64,000 nucleotides of DNA from positions 1 to 64,000 of the forward strand of contig JABMLP010000031.1 of the NCBI GenBank assembly GCA_013176395.1. The letters are read 5' to 3'. Each line of letters starts with the position of its first letter. Position 1 is the stretch's first letter. This stretch comes from Venturia oleaginea. Its lineage: Eukaryota > Ascomycota > Dothideomycetes > Venturiales > Venturiaceae. Of this stretch, positions 44,259-55,018 are shown piece by piece. The notes beneath the pieces are model-generated. The model worked only from the letters and a program-made list of their open reading frames with translations. It was not told the origin of the DNA and did no database searches. The translations under genes were made by a program, and so were the position numbers.

Positions 44259-45100
44259 CTTTTATATACGTACGAAAACGCGGTAATCTAAGTCGTTAAA
44301 ATGTTTTTATTCGCCTTACTTTGGCCGAATTACGCCTCTTAATTATCTTTCTGTTACGGATACTGTCACGTGGACATGTATTCAATGGTATTCGGTTGTA
44401 TTTGACTGCATTCATGTGCATTCAAATACGCACCAGTCTGTTTCTTTATGATTGGTTGAATGTTACACAGGATCCTAGGGATCACGTGCTGGCTCATGCA
44501 TTAGGCTTCGAGCCTTATGGGAGGATTTCCTATATTATGGACGAGACTCTGCTCCCTCAGAAGTCTCGTTGTTCTACTCTTAAGTTTACTTTCATAGTAC
44601 TCTTTAGTTACATCGCTATTGTTTCAGTTATCTTCGCACAATTCACGACTCTTATATCTTACAAACCTCGCTTCACTCGTTTGATACGATATTGTCGCCC
44701 CGGACTATTTGAACCCCACTGTACGGGTTAGCCAAATCCAGCTATATTACTTGAGTCATAGCCTCTGCGTAACAGTTTGGTCGGAGAGAGTGGGGAGAGC
44801 AATAGGTTGGGGGAGGGGAGAAGGGTTGAAGGGGGGTAAAATATCATTGAGTTTGGAGAAAAGAGTAGATATATTTGTTTGTTGCAACCCAAGGTAAGAG
44901 GATTCGTCATCATTCCCACTAAATTATAAAGAACCAAATATACTTTCCAAGTTAACCATCCCCTTTTCCATCCAGCCCGTTTAATCCTATTCCCTACTAT
45001 ACCATACCATCGTCGCACGCAACTTGTCCAGAAATCTATATCAAGCCCAACGTAATCATAATACCATACTTCCTTACCCACCTAATCCACGCTTAAGTAT
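44259..45100. other. Intergenic right of the retrotransposon
   Basis: The region is AT-rich, continuing the composition seen left of the element. A frame at 44321-44731 is hydrophobic in parts but shows no domain and is not called. The right part is the 3' flank of the sulfotransferase-like gene. Confidence 0.4.
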
Positions 45101-46639
45101 CTAGAATAGTTTCTCAACTTTAATAGCAAACTGCTTCAAATACTCATAATGCCCCTCATTATCCTTGACAGTCTTAAGTATAATATCAGCACCCTCCTTG
45201 CCATACTTCTCCGTCCATTCCTCATAGAGTTCCTCATCGGATTTAATCGTTTTCTTCTGGGATGTCAATAACTCATTAGAGACTGATCGAGCTGCGTGGA
45301 CGAGATAGGAAGGGGAAGATTGGTGGAAAGTATCGTGAATTGAGCAGAAAGAGCTTTGGGGAAGCAACTTACATGCGTGCGTGGTTTCAACTCGGTGGAG
45401 TGAATGGCATCCTCGTGGAATCCATTCCACTTCGCGAAAGCCTCCTTGGCGGCGTTGTGATCAGCCTCGTTGTCCCAGTTGAGCATGTCGCGGGAAAATG
45501 GCACGCCAACACTTTTGCAGAATTCTTCGATGATGGCGTATGGGGCATCGAGAAGATCATCAGCGTCAACGAGGCAAATGTCGACTTTGTCGCTCACGCC
45601 GTTGCTGTGGCCGTTGGTCCCATTCGTTCCATTAGTCTTGTTTTCTTGAGCGGCAACTTTTGGTCCAACCTGTCCAACACTGCGAAGGTAATCGAACAAA
45701 GCGCGGAGCTCGGCATATCCAGCTTCCTTAGGGTCGAAATTATAGAACCCCGTGATTTTGTCCAATGGAGGGATCGTGCATCGGTAGTAAGAAGGAATGC
45801 TTGATCTTGGGTGGCGGATCAAGAAGGTGAAGTGGAATTGCTTCAGGAGAGCCTCTGGGATGATGGTTGGATTGTTCGGTTCTGCAAAGGTGTCATATGG
45901 ATATCCGTTCTCCTTGACAGCCTTTGCATCCTTGGAAGGTGCAACGTTAACTTCGATGTGACCTTCGCCGTTGCTCTCGCCGTTTGTGCCAACTCCGCGC
46001 TTGTAGTTAACCAACGAAGGGGCAATGGAAGAGGGCTTTCCGTCCTGAGGAATCCAATATTGGGCCATGTCCTTGATGAAGATTCTCTTTCCCTATCATG
46101 ATTGTGAGATGGTAGAACTGGGAGCCGAAGAATAAGCGGTGCAGTATTATGAATAAAGGATTGTAAGGTCTGTGGACAAGACTGATATCAAGAAGTCCAC
46201 CAGAGGAGCAAAATAGGATCAACTCTCCGTCTCCTTCCGGGAGAGTGAGAAACCTCAAGGAACGGCAGGGAAAGGTGAAGTGATGATCGGAAAGAGGGAG
46301 CTCAGCGAACCTCTGTATTGTCTTTTTCCATCTTCTCAAAGATGCCTTTGAAAGTCGCATCTTCAAACCCATTCGCTGCAACAGCTTCTTTAGCCTGCTT
46401 TTCCGTATAACGATCGGCAAGCCTCTCAGGACCAAAATACCAAGCATCGCCAAATGGTTCATGAACACATAGAAGCGTATCTCGACAGGTCATGAAGACC
46501 TATTGTCGGTAGCAGATTAGCCTATTGATCAGTACCCTTGCAGGTCGTTGTAAGTAGGAGCATATACCCGCTCGAAAGCTGTTGAGCAAGCCCGGGGATG
46601 GGTCGCTACGAATACTGGTTTCTTCGACACGGACGACAT
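45101..46639 (-). CDS. Sulfotransferase-like P-loop protein (378 aa)
   Basis: Four exons are read: 46568-46639, 46311-46499, 45373-46092 and 45101-45256, all joined in phase 0. The introns are 68, 218 and 116 bp with GTATAT, GTTCGC and GTAAGT donors. The N-terminus, KKPVFVATHPRACSTAFERV, matches the phosphate-binding loop of sulfotransferase-fold proteins, and LIRHPRSSIPSYYRC resembles the second co-substrate motif. FGDAWYFGPERLA is typical of a fungal family sometimes labelled aminotransferase-like from old annotation; the fold argues against that name. An Asn/Gly-rich insert (KTNGTNGTNGHSNG) lies in a loop. No signal peptide is seen. The substrate is unknown. Confidence 0.85.
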
Positions 46640-48001
46640 TGCGGTTGTCGTGTCGTATTGTGTGTATGAGCTGTACGAAAGTGGCGGGTTTTGTTCGAAG
46701 CCTGTATTCCAAGTGCTACGCAACAACCACTTTCTCTACCGGTATGCTAATCGATAGCAGGAAGGAAAATTGCGGATCGATGTCGTTCAAGAGGTATATT
46801 TCAACGTCGAACGGGACAAGATCCGAGAAAACTCTGCAGCGAAGTTGAAAAAGGACGTTCTAGAAAGAGGACGTTCTAGAAAGAGGTTGTAAAAGGCCCG
46901 AAGGTGTTTACGTTTCCGAGGAGTATTCTAGACGGGAGGAAAACTAGACGACTTAAGTACCAACGGAGGGTAACATCAAACGTCAAGTGTGGGCCCGGAT
47001 AGAACGAAGTGAAAATTCGAACAGAAGGGGCAAACGCGTCTATTTATACGAGTACTGTGTTTGAAGGATGCTGGCCGACAAGGGAAAATACATGGCAGAC
47101 GGGCTCTACGCGTACCTGTGCGAGACTGCCATCATCGCGAGTCCACACGTCAGGAGATGGACATGAAAATGGCTACTTTTCGCTGGGACGAAGAAATGAA
47201 GCTCGTGGGACGTCATTGTCCCACCAAAGTGTGGAGAGATTCGGGATGAACCGCCTGTCTAGCAAGCATCATTGCTATGAATTACGGAGATGTTGTTGGG
47301 AAAGGCTTGCCCTTGCAGCGAGTTGCGGAAGGCCATGGGTGACATTTACGAGATCGGTAGGTTGCTGGATGTCAAAGATAGACGGGCATGCCGTGGCGGC
47401 GTGGAGCTTGAGATTAGGTGAGCTGAGCTGTCATACTGTTACGTCTCTGATCGAGTTTGTTGTTCAACTGCGGAGAGATAGAAACGCGGGGGGAACTGCA
47501 AGCTTAAAGCTTTGTCCAAGCAAGTAGCACGCCATTTTTTTCGTCATCTACAGACAATTATTTGATCATCTAGCTGGACTGTAATTGGATGAGCCATTAT
47601 CTATTCACGTGCATGCACCCGACCATCTATTCTCCATCCAGTCTTCCATTAAACACGCTTCAATAATTGCACGTCGTTTGCGAACTCGTAACCGTACGTA
47701 CTCTCTGCGATAATTGGGTTTGGAAGTGATTGATGGTTGATGAAGAGAGCATGTCAGGAGATAATTAGCAAGAACAATCGCTCATCGCTCGAAAGCAAAT
47801 ATCAACAAGACACGGGTTATGTTTAGTATGATAATCAATCCGTCATATTGGATTTGCGACCAACCGACCGGCCAGTAGTCCCGCTCTAGACGCCTATATT
47901 TCACACTTTTGTGGAAGCAACCACCCCCAGCAAGCAGGACCCGAATCGTGTGAAATTGTTTATGTTTTTGTTCGCCCAAATCATTCTTTGCCATTCAACG
48001 C
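46640..48001. other. Intergenic, no gene recognised
   Basis: A 16-bp unit, GGACGTTCTAGAAAGA, occurs twice in tandem at 46853-46884. A frame at 47009-47527 shows no domain and an unlikely Cys/Arg-rich composition, so it is not called. Confidence 0.4.
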
Positions 48002-48997
48002 TTATGCGGCGGTGATAGCACGGCGGACAGCGGCACCACGCTGCCTCGAGTTCAATCGGGGTTCAAGGCTTTTGGATGGCTTGGCAACAACCTCGTCGGC
48101 TTCGGTCAGGATCATTTCAATGTGGCAAGGGTTCGACATGTATGGATTGATCTGTTGTCCTGATTAGCTTTCCCTCTACTTCCATCTTTTTGATGCTCAA
48201 CATACACGACCGTGAGCACGGTAAGTACGTCTTCGCTGCTTTGGTGCCTGGTTGACCTGGATGTGCTTGACGATGAGGTTGGAGGTGTCGAGGCCCTTGG
48301 TGTCGGCATTGGCTTCGGCGTTCTTGAGGAGACCGAGAAGGAACTCGGCGGACTTGACTGGCCAGCGGGCACGGGAGACACCCATCTGCTTTCCTGTAGA
48401 AAATGCATGTTAGACCTTGTTCTTGATATCCATTTCCTCTTTTTATCCATCCCCAAATGCCTCCACCCATCGCAATTCCCATTGTTCGGAAGAGTGATTG
48501 AACTCACCCTGTGCGCAACGACCAGTTCCTCCGGCGTAACGTCTCATTGGGACGGCCTCCTTGTGCTCTTGCACGTTACCAAGGAAGTCCAAGGCGCGCT
48601 GAACTGGTCCGGGTTAGTTTCTGTATGTAATCGTGGGTGAGATTGACGCACGCTTCATGCCATTGATGGCCTGGGCTGCCTCGCGGGTGTTCTTGAAAGA
48701 AACACTGTTGTCCATTAGTCGTGGAAGGAATTTCGAACGAGTATCAAGATTTACCGCAGGTAGGAGCCTCTGCTTCGTGCAGACTTGCTGTTCTCAATGG
48801 GATTACTGGCGTATCGAACCTGAGCGAGGCAAGTCAGCATGAATCCATAGCATAGCGCATTTGAAGGCAGAATGCGAGAAGTGGGTTGATCGCAAAGTTG
48901 GCATCGCCAGAGTTCAATGTTGATGCCAGTAAGCTCCAGACTCTCCAGTATGCGATCTCTCGGGGTAAAAGAGAGGGTAGAGGCTCTTGCTCACCAT
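48002..48997 (-). CDS. RPL17: 60S ribosomal protein L17 (uL22), six exons (184 aa)
   Basis: Exons are 48995-48997, 48755-48819, 48652-48704, 48508-48603, 48206-48393 and 48002-48151. Together they give exactly 184 residues, the length of yeast L17. Exon 1 is only the ATG; a 175-bp intron starts directly after it with GTGAGC and ends CTCAG before GTTCGATACGCC. The protein opens MVRYASNP, contains [16 protein letters not shown], and [20 protein letters not shown] near the end, all hallmark uL22 blocks. uL22 lines the peptide exit tunnel of the large subunit. Five introns in 1 kb is dense for this window. Confidence 0.95.
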
Positions 48998-50143
48998 TTT
49001 GACGTTGTGATATGGTTGTCGAGTTGTCGTGAAGGAGTCCGAATCAGATTTTGGCCATTTTGGAACTGCAATTCGTGGTGTGGAAAAAAGCTCAGACCAA
49101 GCGCCACCACTAGTGCCGCACCGCCACACCTCTTCTAATAGGCTTCGCGGTTTGGAATTTGCTACAACGATTTTACCTCGATGGAAAGCTTCGGGAGTCA
49201 AATTGCTTCGGCGATTCTATGCGCGAAATACTGTTCACTCAAGAAGGAAATGCGCGGACTCCCTTCTGGTTCGCATGATTTTCAGCGAGCAAAAGGATCG
49301 AGAGATATTCTTATTTTTGTCAAGTTGATGATCATCATTGGAACAAGAAAAAAAAAAAGGTTGGGCTGTGGAATTGGAATGGTTGCGAATTTACAAGGCT
49401 AGATTGAAATTATTTAGGAGTCATTAGCGAATCTCAATATCAAATCTAATCAGATGACACGAAACAGCATTGATATTGGTAGGACATCCAATCAGATGCG
49501 GATCATCTTCAGGTCCGCTACCAAAGTGATTGCGAATACCATCAGACAGTTTTGCTCTCCCTATCTCTCCTAGCTGCGACCTTCCCGCAATTCGACAATC
49601 TTGCCATTGCCCCTTGGTACACTTCCTGCACTCAGGAACCATTCTGTATAGCTGAAAATAGAGCGGGCCCATAAACAAGCGTCGCTGCTGATAGGTGATA
49701 TGCGGGCCAGAATCTGTAAACTCGCGCCAGAAGTCCTTCTACAAGCAGTCCGAGCACTCCTGGCAGCGGAAGTTTAGGAGTACAGCTTCGTTCCTTCCCT
49801 CCAGTGTTGTGGAATTCCTGTGACCGCAAGAAATGAGTCGTTGTCATTATGGGCGATGTGTTAAAGTACACTTCTTCTTAATTTATACTTGAGAGCCATC
49901 AGCTTGCGAGGTTTACAACGTTAACGAAGGCTTCGGAATGCGGATTAACAGAGATGATGGTTTACGTTTTTCCAAAATTATGGTCGTCGTGCCAAGACCA
50001 CCCTCGCTTAGACGCCGAAATAATCCCTGCCTCCATCTTGAGAAAAAACTTCGAGCAAGACGGAGCTTCTTTTCGCAACCTTCCCCCCGAACCCCATATA
50101 CGACCCAACTCCCAATTTCTTTATTCATACAACAACAAATAAA
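48998..50143. other. Divergent region between RPL17 and NOP1
   Basis: The two ribosome-related genes start from opposite ends of this 1.15-kb region. A minus-strand coding-like stretch in two frames (49424-49871) is listed separately. Pyrimidine-rich DNA precedes NOP1. Confidence 0.45.
49424..49871 (-). CDS. Tentative small gene, two overlapping frames
   Basis: A frame at 49632-49871 starts with a Thr-rich and then hydrophobic segment. It overlaps a second frame (49424-49678) that contains Cys-rich CRKCTKGQWQDC and a folded-looking C-terminal part. An intron or a one-base change could join them. No family is recognised. It lies in the NOP1/RPL17 intergenic region. Confidence 0.25.
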
Positions 50144-51476
50144 ATGGCTTTCGGACCACCACGTGGAGGTTCTCGTGGAGGAGGCGACCGTGGTCGCGGT
50201 GGCCGCGGTGGAGGCAGAGGTGCGTGCGGTGGATCAAGAGGTATCATTCTTCGCAGCTCCGATCTTTCTGAATTGTCCCTTCTTCATGGACAGCAGTGTG
50301 TACCTCATGTACTCTCAGCTCTACATCCAGAACACTTTTCGGGCGGCTATGCGCTCGTCGATTTTGACCTCTTCTCCACATTCACTTTCAAGATCATTTT
50401 TGCTCTTTGGAGCTTCGGACTAACAGGTTACAGGTGGCTTTGGCGGCGACCGAGGCGGACGCGGTGGGGGACGTGGCGGATTCGACCGTGGTGGAGGACG
50501 TGGCCGCGGAGCACCAAGAGGTCGCGGAGGCGACAGAGGTGGCCGTGGTGGTGGACGCGGTGGAGCTGCTGGAGGAGCCAAGGTGATCATTGGTATGCTT
50601 ACCAGAAGATCTCTATCTAGTCGGCATGCTAATGATTCTGTCCAGAACCTTGGGGTCGCCACAAGGGTGTTTTCGTTGCACGGTATGCTTTCCAGAACGA
50701 AGCTTTTTTCAACTGACATTTGCTAATCGTTACAAAGAGGAAAAGAAGACATGCTGGTGACCGTCAACCTCACCCCTGGAGAGTCCGTATACGGCGAAAA
50801 GCGCATAGTCGTTCAGAACACAGTCGCACCTGCCGCCAACGGTGACGCCGCACCTCCCACCTCAGTCGAATACAGAGTCTGGAACCCTTTCAGATCAAAG
50901 ATTGCTGCTGGTATCATCGGAGGAATGGTAAGAACATCCTTATTTGGCAATGGATGAGTTGCTAAGTCCATGCCTCAGGAAAACATCTACATGTTCCCTG
51001 GAGCAAAGGTCCTCTACCTCGGAGCCGCGAGCGGAACCTCAGTATCTCACGTCGCAGATTTGGTTGGAAAGGAGGGCACAGTTTACGCCGTCGAGTTCTC
51101 CCACAGAAGTGGTCGTGATCTGGTCAACATGGCTACACACAGGACAAACGTTATTCCAATCGTCGAGGACGCTAGGCATCCCATGAAGTACCGCATGCTC
51201 GTCAGCATGGTCGACTGCATCTTCGCCGATGTTGCCCAGCCGGATCAAGCCCGTATTGTCGGATTAAACGCACATCAATTCCTTAAGGTCGGCGGTGGTG
51301 TTGTCGTCTCCATCAAGGCCAACTGTATCGATTCAACCGCAGCGCCAGAGGTCGTCTTTGCCCGAGAAGTCGAAAAGCTGAGATCAGAGCGCATCAAGCC
51401 AAAGGAGCAGTTGACTCTAGAACCATTCGAGCGTGATCACGCTATGGTTGCTGGAATTTACGAGCGCGCTCAATAG
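50144..51476 (+). CDS. NOP1: Fibrillarin, rRNA 2'-O-methyltransferase (326 or 319 aa)
   Basis: Five exons are read: 50144-50240, 50434-50592, 50646-50682, 50738-50927 and 50979-51476. The N-terminal 75 or so residues form the Gly/Arg-rich (GAR) domain split by intron 1. The methyltransferase domain follows with the AdoMet loop [32 protein letters not shown], and the catalytic-region block [12 protein letters not shown]. It is the enzyme of box C/D snoRNPs in the nucleolus and also methylates a histone H2A glutamine. Intron 1 has two in-phase donors, GTGCGT at 50220 and GTATCA at 50241, which would differ by seven residues containing the only Cys of the GAR domain. Confidence 0.95.
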
Positions 51477-52217
51477 ATGTTGCGTTTCAATTTCTATCTC
51501 TTGTTACATGTTTGCTGGGACTCGGGGCGAGCACGAAGTATTGCTACGCATCGGATTGATACGGCGATGAAGGAGTATGGCGTATTCAGGGGTGTTTGTT
51601 TCCCGATTGCGACCAGCATTTGGCTGTTTCTTCTGCAAATGTACGATTTCCCACGGCAATCGAGATTATGTAGGAGGTTGGAAAACGAGAGAGATGCTTG
51701 AATGTCAAATGTGGAATTCTGAAGTGTGAATTATGGCAATCTCTTGCGAGCCGCGTTCCTCCATACTGGCCGGCCCTGTTTGAATCATTCCTCTTTCGGC
51801 CAAGTTCTCAACCCACTTCTGCTTAGACGACAGCCATTATGCTTGTAGGTAGATACACCAATGCCAAACTGCGAAATGGAAGATATTCAAATCTCTCAAG
51901 TTTCAAGCTCGTGAGGTCGACATCCAAGTTGTGCCAATAGACGGCAAGGCAGAGTCGGGCAGCCTTATGACGTACCCTGACAAGATGGAATCTTCTCGTA
52001 CATTCTTGATGATGCCCAAATGGGCCAGCAAGCTCGACCTTGACCCATATCACACCACGATCATTCTAGAATCACCCTGTACTATCCAGTGCTTTCTGGC
52101 CTCACATTCTTGCATATAAAACTCCCTTCACGGCCGTTTCTCTTCAGCACATACAACAAACTTAACCACACACATACCCAGAGCACCACAGAGCTTCGAG
52201 CTTATACCAGAGCAATC
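51477..52217. promoter_or_regulatory. HSP104 promoter with heat-shock-element-like motifs
   Basis: Inverted GAA/TTC blocks at 5-bp spacing occur at 51988-52005 (GAATCTTCTCGTACATTC) and as TTCTAGAA at 52064-52071. A TATAAA box lies at 52115-52120, about 100 bp upstream of the ATG. This matches heat-shock-factor control known for HSP104 genes. The left half is the 3' flank of NOP1. Confidence 0.65.
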
Positions 52218-55018
52218 ATGGCCAGTGGAATGCAATTCACCGACAAGGCTCAGGCGTCTCTTGTCGATGCCAACCAACTTGCAGTCACATATCAACACGC
52301 CCAAATGATGCCGCTGCATCTCGCAGTGTCACTCATAGATCCCCCACCAGATCTTTCAAAAGACCAGCAAAACCCACAAGGCCACGCCTCGCATGCTGGA
52401 TCTTCGGTGCCTCTTTTCAAACAAATCATCGAGCGAGCAAATGGCGACCCGCAAGCCTTCGATCGATCACTCAAGAAAGCACTCGTTCGCCTTCCATCTC
52501 AAGATCCACCACCAGAGTCTGTCCCGCTATCACCGCAACTCTCGAAAGTCCTCCGAAGCGCAAATGAACTACAAAAGACACAGAAGGACAGCTTCATTGC
52601 CGTTGATCATCTGATACAAGCTCTCGTCCAGGACACCACAATCCAAAAATGTTTGGCCGAGGCCAACATTCCACGTCCGAATCTAGTCGACCAAGCAATT
52701 CAGGCTATTCGAGGCACAAAGCGCGTGGATTCCAAGACGGCAGACGCAGAGGAAGAGAACGAGAACCTGAAGAAATTCACAATCGACATGACTGCAATGG
52801 CACGAGAAGGAAAGATAGATCCAGTCATTGGTCGAGAGGAGGAAATTCGCAGAGTCGTTCGTATTCTATCCCGACGAACGAAGAACAATCCGGTCTTGAT
52901 TGGTGAGCCCGGTGTCGGAAAGACCACAGTTGTCGAAGGTTTGGCTCTACGAATCGTCAACGCTGATGTACCAACGAATCTCGCCCAGTGCAAACTCCTT
53001 TCCCTGGACGTCGGATCACTCGTTGCAGGCAGCAAGTACCGCGGAGAATTCGAGGAACGCATGAAGGGTGTACTCAAGGAGGTTGAAGAGTCAAAGGACA
53101 TGATCGTGCTCTTCGTCGACGAGATGCATTTGCTGATGGGTGCTGGTTCTAGCGGTGAAGGCGGCATGGATGCTGCCAATCTATTGAAGCCCATGCTCGC
53201 CCGTGGACAACTCCACTGCATCGGTGCAACCACACTCAGCGAGTACCGCAAGTACATCGAGAAAGACCAGGCATTCGAACGACGTTTCCAGCAAGTTCTT
53301 GTCAAAGAACCAACCATCCCAGAGACCATTTCCATCCTCCGTGGTCTCAAGGAGAAGTATGAAACTCACCACGGTGTCACTATCCTTGACGGTGCCATCG
53401 TTGCTGCAGCCGCTCTTGCCCCACGATACCTCACACAACGACGGCTGCCCGATTCCGCTGTCGATCTCATTGATGAAGCCGCAGCAGCTGTTCGAGTCGC
53501 TCGCGACTCTCAGCCTGAAATCATCGACCACTACGAACGACGACTACGACAACTGCAAATCGAAATTCACGCTTTGAGCCGAGAAAAGGACGAAGCCTCT
53601 GCGACACGGCTCCGCGAAGCGAAGGCTGAAGCTGCCAATTTGGAAGAAGAACTAAAACCGTTACGCGAAAAGTACGAATCCGAGAAAGGCCGATCTTCAG
53701 AGATCCAGGAGCTCAAGCAGCGCCTCGACAATCTCAAGGTTAAGCTCGCCGAAGCAGATCGTAATCGCGACTTTGCCACTGCGTCCGACTTGCAGTACTA
53801 CGCTATTCCCGACCTGCAAGCACGTATCGACAGACTCGAAAAGGAGAAGCAGCAGCAAGATGCTGAAGCTAATCAGCGCCGTGGTTCATTTGGCGAGGCT
53901 CCCCTCATCACCGACTCTGTCGGTCCAGATCAGATCAACGAGATCGTTGCTCGCTGGACTGGCATTCCCGTCACGCGATTAAGAACCTCAGAGAAGGACA
54001 AGCTCCTCAACATGGAGAAGGCTCTTGGGCAGATCGTTGTTGGACAGCGCGAAGCTGTCAACTCAGTGTCAAACGCCATCCGTCTCCAGCGATCTGGTCT
54101 AGCCAATCCAAATCAACCACCATCATTCCTGTTCTGCGGTCCATCCGGCACGGGTAAGACACTTCTCACCAAGGCTCTGGCTGAATTCCTTTTTGACGAT
54201 TCGAAGTCCATGATCCGATTTGACATGTCTGAGTATCAAGAACGTCACTCACTAAGTCGAATGATTGGTTCTCCGCCAGGTTACGTTGGCCACGATGCAG
54301 GCGGTCAACTCACTGAAGCACTTCGTCGCAAGCCTTTCTCCATCCTGCTCTTCGACGAGGTTGAGAAGGCTGCGAAGGAAGTTCTAACCGTCTTGCTCCA
54401 GCTCATGGATGACGGTCGCATTACCGATGGCCAGGGTCGTGTTGTCGACGCTAAGAACTGCATCGTTGTCATGACGTCCAATTTGGGAGCCGAATATCTC
54501 TCTCGTCCCACGGCACCAAGTGGAAAGATCGACCCTACCACCAAGGAGCTCGTCATGAATGCTCTGAGAAACTACTTCCTTCCTGAGTTCCTCAACAGAA
54601 TCAACTCCATTGTCATTTTCAACCGTCTCACCAAGAAGGAAATTAGGAGCATTGTTGATGTACGCATGCAAGAGATACAGAAGCGTCTCAAGGCGAACGG
54701 GCGAGATGTGAAGATTGAGATGACTAAAGATGTTCTTGACTATTTGGTTCTGCTGGGTACTCGCCTGCCTACGGTGCACGTCCTCTCGCTCGTCTCATCG
54801 AGAAGGAAGTTCTTAATCGCATGGCTGTTCTCATCCTCAGAGGCGCCATTAAAGATGGGGAAACCGCAAAGGTGGTGCTTGAGGATGGTCACATCCACGT
54901 TTTGCCCAACCACAGTGACACGGATGAGAGTGATGATAGTGAAATGTATGAGGCGGAAGGAGAGGATGCTTTGCATGATTTGGAGGACGCTGATGGAGAT
55001 ATGGATTTATATACTTAA
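52218..55018 (+). CDS. HSP104: Hsp104/ClpB disaggregase (Hsp98), single-base frameshift near the C-terminus
   Basis: The ATG at 52218 ([12 protein letters not shown]) opens a Clp N domain. AAA+ module 1 has Walker [10 protein letters not shown] at about residue 229 and Walker B VLFVDEMH. The coiled-coil middle domain spans about 410-530. AAA+ module 2 has [10 protein letters not shown] at about 641 and LLFDEVEKA. At 54746-54747 a GG stands where the conserved frame needs GGG; downstream coding moves to the frame that ends at 55018 with the expected C-terminal domain and acidic tail ([18 protein letters not shown]). Unshifted, translation would run to 55052 with an unrelated end. Hsp104 is a hexameric cytosolic disaggregase for heat tolerance. 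Given its otherwise perfect conservation, a sequencing error seems likely. No intron interrupts it. Confidence 0.93.

Noticed and set aside
45101..46639. Naming the P-loop protein an aminotransferase
   Set aside because: The N-terminal loop and second co-substrate motif match the sulfotransferase fold; the aminotransferase label is probably an inherited annotation error.
47009..47527. 172-codon plus-strand open frame
   Set aside because: High Cys and Arg content, no domain and no conserved pattern; probably non-coding.
52700..53350. 216-codon minus-strand frame opposite HSP104
   Set aside because: Shadow of a strongly biased coding sequence.
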